Shown: positions 27,071 to 35,882, numbered from the stretch's first letter. The stretch: DNA of 41,882 nt from Methanobacteriota archaeon (GCA_019347805.1 JAHWKR010000029.1:1-41882); one strand, 5' to 3'. Made by a program: numbers and translations. Notes: generated by a model not told the origin, from the letters alone.

Positions 27071-28324
27071 TCAGGATCCTAATTCTATTACACCCCCCGA
27101 TTTAGGTTCTGCGGCTGCAAAGCATAGTGCGAGTGTAATTGTAAGGGCGAAAGCTGACATCACCATAGCTACCGCCGCACCGTGAATCCCCCAAAACTGC
27201 ATCAAGAAAAATCCACAGGCCAAAGCAACTATCGCACTTAGCCAGTGACCAATGAAGAATGGTCTCGTGACTTCGATGACGCGTAGTCCCATAGCCGCCG
27301 GTTTATTCATGGCTAGGATGAACTGGTACACAACTAACGCAGGAAGTATGAATGCTTCCACCTGCGCTGCTGTGGGATATAGATAATGGCTTACCCCGAA
27401 CAGTCCTATGGATCCTATCGCAAAAAACGCGACCGCGGGTAAGCTCCCTTGGGCATACAACCGGCGGACTCTGGAATGAAAGTTAGGTAGCCCCTCGTTT
27501 AACAAAGTGGAACTCAACCTAGATGTAGCAACAAGTTCAATGACCATGAGTGCCACAGCGAAGGCACTTGTCAGATTCAGGAGAGCTCGAAATGATTGGA
27601 AATCAGAGGCAGTTAGTTTGATCGCGGCCAACAAGAGGAAACCCTGTGTCGCGCTCCAATAGCCCAATGTACCCATTAAGGGCCAAATACCGTAGTGAAT
27701 GTGGCGATAAAAGACGTTCCCTATAGTCGGTTTGTCAATGGTCGTAAGCCTTGGCATCAAAAATATGAGGTAAATCAGCGTCGTGATGAACAGGGAGATC
27801 GCCATCGCTGTAATAGCCGCGGCTGCACTTAATCGCCCTTGACTAATTATCACATACAACAAAACCGCGTATAATACGACACCAGACGGAGCAGCAAACA
27901 TAAGAGACAGATCTCGGCCTCGCGCAAAGCTCATTTTGCGACAGATCTCAAATGATGAAAGTGCGAGGGCAATCGCAAATACGGAGACTACTTCTCTCAA
28001 GTTCAGGTCGGTTACGAGCCAGTGAATTATCGGTAGCAATAGAATCATGGATAATATCGCGACAAAGAGTGAAAAACCCAAAAGATGCAACATGTAGCGA
28101 GCGCTACTGTTCTGATAATATTTGATTACAAAAACAAGAAGTGTTGTTCCAAATGTGGCACTGACGATGGTGTATGGAAGAAATGCAATGCCAAACATCA
28201 CGGCATATTTGGTGAATTCAACTGGGTGCATTGTCGCACCCAAGACTAAAATAGAACCAAAATTCAACGCTGAAAATGAAGCCTGGTCTAAAAGCGCACC
28301 CAGCGGCATTCCTTTCAATCGCAC
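27071..28324 (-). CDS. wzx: Wzx-like polysaccharide flippase (MOP superfamily)
   Basis: The 417-residue protein has about twelve evenly spaced membrane segments with short loops and no large soluble domain, as in the polysaccharide-specific transporters that flip lipid-linked repeats. It is the first gene of the polysaccharide operon in transcription order, followed directly by the pyruvyl-transferase and polymerase genes, which supports the role. GTG at 28324 is assumed; ATG at 28309 is an alternative. Confidence 0.85.
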   Translation of the reverse strand: MRLKGMPLGALLDQASFSALNFGSILVLGATMHPVEFTKYAVMFGIAFLPYTIVSATFGTTLLVFVIKYYQNSSARYMLHLLGFSLFVAILSMILLLPIIHWLVTDLNLREVVSVFAIALALSSFEICRKMSFARGRDLSLMFAAPSGVVLYAVLLYVIISQGRLSAAAAITAMAISLFITTLIYLIFLMPRLTTIDKPTIGNVFYRHIHYGIWPLMGTLGYWSATQGFLLLAAIKLTASDFQSFRALLNLTSAFAVALMVIELVATSRLSSTLLNEGLPNFHSRVRRLYAQGSLPAVAFFAIGSIGLFGVSHYLYPTAAQVEAFILPALVVYQFILAMNKPAAMGLRVIEVTRPFFIGHWLSAIVALACGFFLMQFWGIHGAAVAMVMSAFALTITLALCFAAAEPKSGGVIELGS

Positions 28325-28642
28325 GGTTTCACCAGAGACAGGTGTCGGTAAATGCCAGTCTAAACCTATCTGAATCGGTAGCTTCGTTTCGGCTGAAGAT
28401 CTCTGGATGGATTCGTCGCCGATGGGATTCCAAGCAGAACTTCTCGAAGGGACTCTTCATAGAAACTTTGCCAATCCTAGTTTGCGGGCCAAATACTCGC
28501 GTGTGGCCCGAACGGCTGGCCCTTCCACCGGCGCCGATTGTAAGAGAGGGGTTATATGTAGCCGCCGGTGAGCCACTCCATCCCAGAATTGTTACTTCCC
28601 CCACATCGCCTGATTCCCGACATTCCGAATATAAATCACCCG
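28325..28642 (-). other. Leader and promoter region of the polysaccharide operon
   Basis: No gene is evident in these 318 bases. On the minus strand TACATATAAC (28551-28560) is a clear TATA-like box and predicts a transcript beginning near 28525, leaving a leader of about 200 bases before the flippase start. A second candidate, GATTTATATTCGG, lies at about 28624-28637. Composition is intermediate (about half GC), marking the edge of the AT-rich segment. A long leader could carry regulation, but I see no definable riboswitch or attenuator. Confidence 0.5.
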
Positions 28643-29335
28643 CTAAACCCCCACCATCTCCATCCCCACCCGCCCCTTCTCGTCCTCCGAGGCAGTGACC
28701 CGCATCGCCCTCCTTACCCCCATCACAACAAGAACGGCCACAAAGGACCCGAAAACCTCCTTCTCGACCCTCCGGTCCTTGGACCTCCCGTAGAGCACCG
28801 TCAAGCCCTCCCCCTTCTTCCCCACCTTCACAGGCACCCGCAACCATTTGGCCGCCGCGCGGACGTGCTGAATGGCCTCCTCGACACCGCCCCCCTTGGG
28901 AAGACCACGAAGCCGACCCCAGAGCTCCACCAATCCCGCTCCCGGCGGGACCAGAGCGACCCCCAGCGACCCGGGCCCCCCTCGGACCAACACGGTGTCC
29001 TCCTCCAAGAGAGGCACCTCGACCTCCCCTTTCCGTGCCGGATAGAAGACCCGAACGACACCCCCACGCAGTGGAACGTAGACCGGATCCCCTTCCAGCC
29101 CCAGAGCCGCCTTCAAGGAAGAAAGCGCCTCCTCCTGACCCCGACGGAGGGCGGCCTCCATCTCCGAGCCCCGGACGCGCCGCACGGGGATCGACAAGGC
29201 CAGGACGACACCGGCCAGGACGAACACGCCGGCCACCAGGGGCTCGCGCAGGGAGAAGTAGGCCCACACGGCTCCCAGGATGAGGATGGCGGACGCCAGC
29301 CGGGCTCGGACACCAGGGTCCACGACCTCGGCCAC
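28643..29335 (-). CDS. Membrane-anchored protein of unknown function
   Basis: The 230-residue product has two N-terminal membrane helices (about residues 13-28 and 33-50), then a soluble domain of about 130 residues, and a hydrophobic patch near residues 190-205. I recognise no family with certainty. GC content is high, contrasting with the AT-rich polysaccharide genes that follow. Start GTG at 29335 is assumed; the in-frame GTG at 29323 would fit a TATA-like GGGTATTTG upstream slightly better. It diverges from the AbiEi-like gene. Confidence 0.7.
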   Translation of the reverse strand: MAEVVDPGVRARLASAILILGAVWAYFSLREPLVAGVFVLAGVVLALSIPVRRVRGSEMEAALRRGQEEALSSLKAALGLEGDPVYVPLRGGVVRVFYPARKGEVEVPLLEEDTVLVRGGPGSLGVALVPPGAGLVELWGRLRGLPKGGGVEEAIQHVRAAAKWLRVPVKVGKKGEGLTVLYGRSKDRRVEKEVFGSFVAVLVVMGVRRAMRVTASEDEKGRVGMEMVGV

Positions 29336-29397
29336 TTCGAGCCGGGGTCAAATACCCGCCGGTGGGCCGCGCGGCCGAACAGGCGCTCTGGAAGTCG

Positions 29398-29450
29398 ACC
29401 GTTCAGTGAACCGCCAGATATCCCGGATTTTCACTGATCACCGTTCAGTG
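29398..29450. promoter_or_regulatory. Repeated operator-like elements upstream of the AbiE-like module
   Basis: The 11-mer ACCGTTCAGTG occurs at 29398-29408 and again at 29440-29450, a spacing of 42 bases, close to four helical turns. The first copy extends into the palindrome GTTCAGTGAAC (29401-29411). The second pairs with an inverted CACTGA at 29432-29437. AbiEi antitoxins are known to repress their own promoters by binding repeats, so these are candidate sites for the adjacent regulator. Confidence 0.5.
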
Positions 29451-29506
29451 GACACACCGGCTGTCAACTCTTCGGATTCCACGAAATTCCCACCAATCAA
29501 GGAATA

Positions 29507-29514
29507 TTTATAAA
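29507..29514 (+). promoter_or_regulatory. TATA-like box for the AbiE-like module
   Basis: TTTATAAA is centred about 27 bases before the ATG at 29538, so the message is probably leaderless. Confidence 0.75.
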
Positions 29515-29537
29515 GATTCCCTCACAATCGGGAAACC

Positions 29538-30185
29538 ATGGGCCTCGCCGACAGTCGTTCCTTCCTCGTCCTGACCCGGGCGCTCATGACACAAGAGGGA
29601 AGGGATCGGCCCCTGCACATTTTCCACCGTCTCGGGGTCCCGAAATCACCGGGCTATCGGATCCTACGGTTCTACGAGACCCACGACTCGGTCCGGACCG
29701 TCCAGGGACGCCTCGAGGCGGACCCGCGACGGGTGCTCGGACTCCAAGGGGGCCTGAGGGCCGATCGGGCCGTCGCCGATGCGACCGTCGAAGAAGGCCC
29801 TCCCCTCCCCGACGCCCTGGAGATCATTCAAGGCCTCTCCTCACGCTATGCCATTGGAATGCAGACGGCCGCGAACGTCCAAGCCTACTTCGAACCATCG
29901 GGAGCCCACAACATCTACCTCGAGAAGAACACCGGCACGCGAAAAACAGGTAGCAGCTATCAAGACCTCGCCGAGCGACTGCGGGACCACCCCGCCGCCT
30001 CACGCTCCGACCGATACGAGTTCTATCTGGACGACCTGGATCGCTTGGACATACGGCCCGGTCCGATCGGATCGATGACATCGCCGGTCCAGACCCTCTT
30101 GGACCTGGCGCTCCACCACCGGACCGCGGCGCACAAGGAATTCCTCTTCGACATGCTCGAGAAGCAGGGGGTCGTCCATGGATGA
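29538..30185 (+). CDS. AbiEi-like antitoxin / transcriptional regulator
   Basis: The 215-residue protein has an N-terminal winged-helix-like region and a middle part SRYAIGMQTAANVQAYFE resembling the AbiEi domain that follows the DNA-binding head. A late TSPVQTLLDLALHH matches the SPERTLLDL-like segment of that family. Type IV AbiEi antitoxins repress the operon and neutralise an AbiEii nucleotidyltransferase. The next gene encodes such a nucleotidyltransferase and overlaps this one by 8 bases, which is the usual gene order. Recognition of the family is by pattern and context, not by strong sequence identity. Confidence 0.65.
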   Translation: MGLADSRSFLVLTRALMTQEGRDRPLHIFHRLGVPKSPGYRILRFYETHDSVRTVQGRLEADPRRVLGLQGGLRADRAVADATVEEGPPLPDALEIIQGLSSRYAIGMQTAANVQAYFEPSGAHNIYLEKNTGTRKTGSSYQDLAERLRDHPAASRSDRYEFYLDDLDRLDIRPGPIGSMTSPVQTLLDLALHHRTAAHKEFLFDMLEKQGVVHG

Positions 30186-30914
30186 TCCGGTCGAGACGCA
30201 TTTCCAGATGGTGGACCGGGAGCGTAGCCTCGAACGGCTGAGGCAAGCGGTCACCTGTCTGGAAGCCATGAAAAGCCGATATGTGGTGGAAGGTGGATGG
30301 GCCGTCGCCGCCTATGGATCTCCTGTGCCTTCGGTCGATCTGGACGTGCTCGTCCCAGGCGGTCTCACCGAAGAGATCGCGGATGCGATCGAAGCCGCGA
30401 CCGGGATCCAGATGTTCTCACAGGCGACACACGACGAGCTATCCATCGACTTCGTCGACATGGATCTGCCGAATCGGCTCATCGACCGGGCCGGCCTGTC
30501 CTACGTCCCATCGGCCTTCATCGGGGACCACACAGAAACAAGGGAGATCACGATCGTACCCGCGATCGAGATCGTCGTACCCACGGCGCCACGTCTTGTC
30601 TTCATGAAGCTCAAGGCGTTGCCAGTGCAGGACAGCGATACATGCTGGCCGCCATGGCCGAAGAAGAACGGTTCAACACGACCCGGAAGGGGACACCATA
30701 CTGGATCCGGAAGGCGGGCAAAGACCTCTTCGACGCTTCCTATCTCTGCACCCACCACACAGACCTCGATGAAGTGATCGGACTGGCCCCTGCGGACGTC
30801 TGGCCGAAAGTGGCCGGCGCGCTGGAATCGGTGCCGTTGCCGCTCCGCGCGTTCGCCGAAAGGATGGCCGACCGGGCAGGAGCTGAGGAAGTGACGATTC
30901 TTGATGGTCGATAA
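30178..30914 (+). pseudogene. AbiEii-like nucleotidyltransferase toxin, frameshifted
   Basis: The first part encodes a nucleotidyltransferase fold: VVEGGWAVAAYGSP followed by VDLDVLVPG (about residues 39-62), and VFMKLKALP near residue 145. After this the frame yields unrelated Pro/Ser/Arg-rich sequence to a stop at 30777. The expected continuation, RYMLAAMAEEERF then GKDLFDASYLC, is found from about 30636 in the frame one base back, ending at 30914. A one-base loss between about 30624 and 30640 explains this. It may be a true inactivating mutation, a sequencing error, or a rare recoding site; no obvious slippery heptamer is visible. A separate internally started product from the ATG at 30642 is also possible. 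Confidence 0.65.
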
Positions 30915-31028
30915 GCACCTCGGAAGGCACCGCTCCAGTCAGGACCCACCGAGGCCCCCAAGAAACCCTTTTCACGCCCCCCCTTGTAAGCGGACGTCGG
31001 TGCCCCACAAGCCAGAAGGATTCGCGTC

Positions 31029-32012
31029 ATGAGGCCCCTCTACGCCGTCCTCGTGGCCCTCATCGTCCTGGTCCTCGCCGGCAGCGTCCCCGCGGCCATA
31101 GAGGAATCCCCGGCGAGCGCCTACCACGACGGCCCCGAAGGCGTCGGCCACCTGTTCGAAAAAGACCAACGCGCAGGCAGACTGGTCGGACTCGAACACG
31201 AAGGCACACCGGTGCGCATCCTCCACGGCGACCTGAAAGACCTCGACCCTGACGAGGAGGCCCTCCTCATCGTCGCCCCGCGCCTCACCTACGACCGGGA
31301 GGAGACCGACCGCCTCAAGACGTTCCTCCGCCAAGGTGGAAGAGCCCTGATAGCAGACAGCGACGACGCCGGCCGCAGCCTCGTCGGACGCCTCGACCTC
31401 GGCGTCGAGATCGCCCAGGGACGTGTCTTCTCCACGAGCTACGTCGAGACGGCCGACCGTCCCCTCGCCACCTCCACAGGGGTCCTCAGAGGCATGCCCG
31501 ACGAGGTCACCCTGCATCGCCCGAGACCGGTCTTCGGCGCGGGCAACCCGGTCCTCACCACCCATCCGTTCACCTGGTTCGACGCCAACAACAACGGCAA
31601 ACCCGACCTCGACGAACCGCGCGACACCTGGGCCCTTGCCCGGCTCGTCCAGGCCGGACGCGGTCAGCTCCTCGTCCTCGCTTCCCCCGACCTCCTCACC
31701 GAACAGGAAAAAGCGCACCCAGGAGTACCGGCGGCACAAGAGGCGCTCATGGCCTGGCTCACCCAGGGCGGCAGGAGCATCGCCATAGACGAAGGCCACC
31801 GCGCACGGGCCGACCCGGTCGGCATGGCGCCCCTCATGGCCGGTGACGCGACCGCCGCCTATCCCGCCATCATCGTCCTCACCGCCCTCGTCACCGTCGT
31901 CGTCGCCTTCCGTTTCCGGCTCAAAAGAGCGACAAGGAAAGCCAGACGGCCCGTCCCGACCAAGCGAGACAAAGTGGACAGGGCGGTAAGAAGCGAGCTG
32001 CCGCGAAGATGA
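31029..32012 (+). CDS. DUF4350-like membrane protein
   Basis: The 327-residue product has an N-terminal signal or anchor (about 4-23), a glutamine-amidotransferase-like alpha/beta domain (RLTYDREETDRLKTFLRQGG near 85-104, later IAIDEGH near 257), one membrane helix (about 277-297) and a basic cytoplasmic tail. This fits DUF4350 proteins that accompany MoxR and DUF58 genes. It precedes the MoxR gene by 91 bases. The weak sequence AGAAGGATT lies just upstream of the ATG. Confidence 0.78.
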   Translation: MRPLYAVLVALIVLVLAGSVPAAIEESPASAYHDGPEGVGHLFEKDQRAGRLVGLEHEGTPVRILHGDLKDLDPDEEALLIVAPRLTYDREETDRLKTFLRQGGRALIADSDDAGRSLVGRLDLGVEIAQGRVFSTSYVETADRPLATSTGVLRGMPDEVTLHRPRPVFGAGNPVLTTHPFTWFDANNNGKPDLDEPRDTWALARLVQAGRGQLLVLASPDLLTEQEKAHPGVPAAQEALMAWLTQGGRSIAIDEGHRARADPVGMAPLMAGDATAAYPAIIVLTALVTVVVAFRFRLKRATRKARRPVPTKRDKVDRAVRSELPRR

Positions 32013-32103
32013 CGAGACCCCCCACCCCCACTCGGCAACCTCAAGAACCTTTCCCGTAGACTCATACCTTGGGCGCCCCCTGGCCCCGCCGAGGAGTGCG
32101 GAT

Positions 32104-33114
32104 ATGATGAGCGGAGCCACGGAGCGGACCGACGACACCCCTGTCCGGATGGACGCACTGAGACGCCTCCTTGACGAGGCGCGCGCCCGCGTCCACGAGG
32201 TCCTCCTCGGCCACGACGAATCGATCACCCTGCTCCTGGTCGCCCTCGCCGCCAAAGGCCATGTCCTCATGGAGGGTCTCCCCGGTGTCGGCAAGACCAC
32301 CCTGGCGAAGACGTTCGCCGCCATAACAGGCCTCGGCTTCCGCCGCATCCAACTCACGCCCGACCTCATGCCGGCCGACATCACCGGACATTCCTACTAC
32401 GACCAGAAGGAGCAGCGGTTCCGCATCCGGCGCGGTCCCGTCTTCACCAACCTGCTCCTCGCCGACGAGCTCAACCGGACCCCCCCGCGCACCCAGGCGG
32501 CCCTCCTCGAGGTCATGCAGGAACGCCAGGTCACCATCGAAGGCACCACCATCGAGGCACCGGACCCGTTCATGGTGGTGGCGACCAAGAACCCGATCGA
32601 GGTGGAGGGCGTCTACCAGCTCCCCGAGGCGGAGCTCGACCGCTTCATGGTCTTCATCCAGATGCGCTACCCCACCCGCGAGGTGGAGACCGCGTTCCTC
32701 ACCGCCAGCAAGAACGGCCCCCCGGGCGCCCTCGAGCTGCTCCCCCGCACCCTGCAGGCGGTTCAGCGCCACATCCGCGTCCATCCCGATGTGCGCGACT
32801 ATCTCGTCGACATCGTCCGCGCCACGCGCGAGCACCCGATGATCGAATACGGCGCGAGCCCCCGTGCCAGCGAGCATCTCTACCACGCCGCCAAGGCCCA
32901 CGCCGCCATCCATGGCCGACCCTATGCCGTCCCGGACGACGTGCAGGACTTGGCCCATCCGGTCCTCGCCCATCGGCTCATCCTGAACGCCGACGCCGAG
33001 GTGCAAGGGGTGACCGCCGCCGAGGTCCTCGACGGGATCATCAAGCGCATCCCGGTCCCGGTCGCCCCGGTCGAGCCCCGACGCGCCCCCGAAGAGCGAG
33101 CGGAGAGCGGATGA
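32104..33114 (+). CDS. MoxR-family AAA+ ATPase
   Basis: MoxR ATPases act as chaperones that assemble or activate protein complexes, often with vWA/DUF58 proteins. The 336-residue protein has Walker A GLPGVGKTT (57-65), Walker B LLLADE (116-121), sensor-1-like ATKNP (159-163) and LPEAELDRF (172-180), with the C-terminal lid domain intact. ATG at 32104 is supported by GAGGAG 7 bases upstream; an ATG at 32107 is also possible. The stop overlaps the DUF58 gene start (ATGA). Confidence 0.95.
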   Translation: MMSGATERTDDTPVRMDALRRLLDEARARVHEVLLGHDESITLLLVALAAKGHVLMEGLPGVGKTTLAKTFAAITGLGFRRIQLTPDLMPADITGHSYYDQKEQRFRIRRGPVFTNLLLADELNRTPPRTQAALLEVMQERQVTIEGTTIEAPDPFMVVATKNPIEVEGVYQLPEAELDRFMVFIQMRYPTREVETAFLTASKNGPPGALELLPRTLQAVQRHIRVHPDVRDYLVDIVRATREHPMIEYGASPRASEHLYHAAKAHAAIHGRPYAVPDDVQDLAHPVLAHRLILNADAEVQGVTAAEVLDGIIKRIPVPVAPVEPRRAPEERAESG

Positions 33115-34484
33115 GCGAAGGGAACGGACGCATCCGGACCACGACGCTCGGGGGGCTCGCGATCGGCACGGGTGCCGTCGGTTTCGCGTTCGCCTTCGCG
33201 ACAGGCAGCGTCGCCCCCGCCCTCGCGGGATTGATCCTCATCGGCCTCGTCGCCTCCGCCCGTGAAGTGCCCGACCCGGGTCGGCTCGAGGCGGAACGAA
33301 GGCTCCCGAAAGAGGTCCGTCTGGGTGAGCCGTTCCACATCGAGACGAGTGTCACCGGTCGCCACGACCTCCTCTTGCGCGTCGACGACCCGGTCCCGCC
33401 CCACCTCCACGTAGAAAGCCGACAGCACAGCACGCGCAAGGGCGAAGCGCTCCTCGTCCAGACCGTGGTCGCCGACGAGACCGGCCTCGCCGAGTGGCGC
33501 GACGTCCGCGTCGAGGTCATGGACCCGTGGGGGCTCTGGCACACCGACACGCGAACAAGAGCAGAGAGCAGCCTCCCCGTCCACCCTGAACGTTCCTGGT
33601 CCGAGGCGGGAAGAAGGCTCGCCAAACGACACGACATCCAACGCACCGCCCGCGCCCGACGCGTGCATATGCCGGTCCCCGAGATCGAGCACATCCGCGA
33701 GTACCGCCCGGGCGACCGCGTCCGCGACATCGACTGGGCGCGCACCTCACGAAGCCAAGGAGAGATGTTCACCAAGGAAAGGGAACGCATCAAGGCGAGG
33801 CCGTTCCAGGTGCTCCTCGACGCCACCGCCACCATGCGGCAGGAGCGCCGCCACGCCAAGATCACCACCGCCACGCGCATCGTCCACGGGGTCGTCGCCG
33901 CGGCGCGCGCCGGTGGCGTCCGCACGGGCGTCGTCGTCTTCGACGACACAGGCGTCGAACGCACCCACGGCACCGGACGGAAGGTCATCGACGAAGCGTT
34001 GCAACGCCTCGGCGCTCTCGGGGCCCCGCGACCGGTCCTGAGCGCCCCGCTCCTGCCGGACCACTACGAAGCGCCGACACCGGAGGAACAAGAGTTCCTG
34101 CGCCGCGTCGCCCCCTACGTCGGTGGGGCCGAACCCGGCGCGCCGCCCCTCGAGGGCGCGCTGCGTCTCCTCGGTAGGGCCGAGACCGAGGAGAGCCTGG
34201 TCGTCGCCGTCCTCGACGCCGAACCGTGGCCGAAGAAGGCCGAGGTGGCGGTGAGAAGACTCCGGCAACGGGGACACCGCGTCATCTGCGTCGTCCCCGC
34301 GACCGGCCCCCACCATTATCTCCGCCATGAGGCCGAGGGCGCGACGCTGCAACGCCTGAGGACGCTCTACTTGCGCCGTGAACGGCTCAGGCGGACCCTC
34401 GGCGGTCTCAATGTCCCGCTCGTCGTGGCCAGGCCGGGCGAGGAACAGGAGACCCTTCTGGAGGTGTTGCGCTGGGCCACGTGA
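33111..34484 (+). CDS. DUF58 domain membrane protein
   Basis: The 457-residue product has two N-terminal membrane segments (about 12-49), a beta-rich region, then the DUF58 signature IREYRPGDRVRDIDWARTS (about 195-213) leading into a vWA-like fold beginning VLLDATATM (about 234-242). In that motif the usual Ser residues of the metal-ion site are Thr. DUF58 proteins typically function with the neighbouring MoxR ATPase. Translation overlaps the MoxR stop and the next gene's GTG. Confidence 0.92.
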   Translation: MSEGNGRIRTTTLGGLAIGTGAVGFAFAFATGSVAPALAGLILIGLVASAREVPDPGRLEAERRLPKEVRLGEPFHIETSVTGRHDLLLRVDDPVPPHLHVESRQHSTRKGEALLVQTVVADETGLAEWRDVRVEVMDPWGLWHTDTRTRAESSLPVHPERSWSEAGRRLAKRHDIQRTARARRVHMPVPEIEHIREYRPGDRVRDIDWARTSRSQGEMFTKERERIKARPFQVLLDATATMRQERRHAKITTATRIVHGVVAAARAGGVRTGVVVFDDTGVERTHGTGRKVIDEALQRLGALGAPRPVLSAPLLPDHYEAPTPEEQEFLRRVAPYVGGAEPGAPPLEGALRLLGRAETEESLVVAVLDAEPWPKKAEVAVRRLRQRGHRVICVVPATGPHHYLRHEAEGATLQRLRTLYLRRERLRRTLGGLNVPLVVARPGEEQETLLEVLRWAT

Positions 34485-35011
34485 CGCGTGTCACGGTGCA
34501 GGTCTTCCCGGGTGCGGTCGCCGCGCTCGCCGCCCTTCTGCTCGGCGGTGCCGTCTGGGCCACCCTCGGCACACTCGTCCTCTTCGTCATCGCCTACGAT
34601 CCACGGCCCCGCGTCCGTGCCGCCGCCCTCCTTGCCGCACCGATCCTTCTCAGCCTCGGCACGCCGCTCGAGAGCCTCTTCACGCTCGACGCCCTGGTGT
34701 GGATCCCGCTCGCCCTCGGCGCCGCGGCGCCGTTCTTCATCGCCCACGGCGACGCGGTGCCGTGGCGCCGCCTGGTCGCCATCCTGCTCCTCGTCCTCGT
34801 CCTTGTCGGGAGCGTGGTCGTCTTCCGTTGGGGGCCCACCTGGCTCGACTCCGACATCGCCGCCCGCGCGCAGGTGCTCCTCCTCGCCGCCGCGACCTTG
34901 CTCGTCTGGAGCGTGCAGCCCTACCTGCCGGGACGGCCGACCCAGAAAAGCAGCAGGACGGCAAGGCCGACCCCAGAGAGCGCTCCAGAGGCGCGGACGC
35001 CGCCGACCTGA
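34481..35011 (+). CDS. Small polytopic membrane protein of the MoxR/DUF58 operon
   Basis: The 176-residue product has about five membrane segments and a Pro/Arg/Thr-rich hydrophilic tail of about 25 residues. Its GTG overlaps the stop of the DUF58 gene, making it the fourth gene of the operon. I recognise no family. It ends 10 bases from the convergent Wzz-like gene. Confidence 0.75.
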   Translation: MTRVTVQVFPGAVAALAALLLGGAVWATLGTLVLFVIAYDPRPRVRAAALLAAPILLSLGTPLESLFTLDALVWIPLALGAAAPFFIAHGDAVPWRRLVAILLLVLVLVGSVVVFRWGPTWLDSDIAARAQVLLLAAATLLVWSVQPYLPGRPTQKSSRTARPTPESAPEARTPPT

Positions 35012-35021
35012 CGCGACACGC

Positions 35022-35882
35022 TCACCCGTACTTGCGCTTGGCCTGGCCCGAGACGGGGTCGTCGCCTTCGGCGACAGAGACCTTCTTCGCCCGCCCCTCG
35101 GGCAGGTCGAGCGACCGGTTCTGCGCGCGGTAGTTGGAGAGCCATTCCGTGAAGAAGACCGTGAAGACGCCCAGGACGAGTCCGAGGACGACGGCGAGGG
35201 CGATGTTGAGCGTGACGTTGGGCGATACCGGGTCCTGCGGCGTGCTCGCCCGGTCGAGCATGAGCCAGTAGTCCATCTGTTTCGCCGTCACCTCGGCCCG
35301 GTTCTGCGCCTCCTGTTCGTTCGACCCGTCATAGTAGCGGTCGAAGGCGTCCTGTCGGGTGATGTTCTCGAGGTTCGGCCGGAGCACCTGTAGGCTCTCG
35401 ATGTAGGCGGCGGCGACGTCGCGTGCAAGGAGCGGGTCCGACAGCGTCACGGTGACCTCGAGGTACCGTTCCGTCTCGCCGCGCACGCCGGTCGTCCGGG
35501 CCGCCACCGTGACGCTCTCCTTGAGCGCACGGCCGGCGTCCTCCCGGCTCGGCTCGTTTCCGTCCCAGGCGCGACGCTCCGCGTCCCAGCGGTCCGGGAA
35601 GAGCGCACGCACAAGAGGCTCCCCCAGGTCGTCGGTCACCAGTTCCGCGGCGTTCCTGGAGTCGAGCCAGTTCTTGATGATGTCCTGATGGGCGAGGGGG
35701 ATGATCGACGCCTTCGACTCGTACATCGGGGTGGTCAGGGCGGTCACGCCGACGCCGGCAAGGAGGACCACGAGGAAGACGGTGCCGAGGACCAGTTTGC
35801 GTCGGTGGAGGACCTTGACGATGTCCGCCAGGGTCACCTCCTTGTATTCGGTCTCCTCGGGACCGTCCTCCAGAGACGCCAT
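35022..35882 (-). CDS. Wzz-like polysaccharide chain-length/co-polymerase protein
   Basis: The 286-residue protein has a cytoplasmic N-terminus (YKEVTLADIVKVLHRRK), a first membrane helix (about 29-50), an extracellular helical region, and a second helix (about 225-246) preceded by PQDPVSPN, the Pro-rich signature of Wzz/PCP proteins. A short cytoplasmic tail lacks a Tyr kinase domain. Such proteins set polymer length together with Wzy. It stands alone, about 6.5 kb from the end of the polysaccharide operon. ATG at 35882 sits about 30 bases after a minus-strand TATA-like box, so it is probably leaderless; an open frame extends further upstream without support. Confidence 0.88.
   Translation of the reverse strand: MASLEDGPEETEYKEVTLADIVKVLHRRKLVLGTVFLVVLLAGVGVTALTTPMYESKASIIPLAHQDIIKNWLDSRNAAELVTDDLGEPLVRALFPDRWDAERRAWDGNEPSREDAGRALKESVTVAARTTGVRGETERYLEVTVTLSDPLLARDVAAAYIESLQVLRPNLENITRQDAFDRYYDGSNEQEAQNRAEVTAKQMDYWLMLDRASTPQDPVSPNVTLNIALAVVLGLVLGVFTVFFTEWLSNYRAQNRSLDLPEGRAKKVSVAEGDDPVSGQAKRKYG

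Noticed and set aside
22150-28640. Insertion sequence or phage origin for the AT-rich segment
   Set aside because: No transposase, integrase, terminal inverted repeats or target duplication seen; homologous recombination of a cassette explains it better.
29398-29450. CRISPR-like direct repeats
   Set aside because: Only two 11-base copies with one spacer-sized gap; no array and no cas genes. Operator sites fit better.
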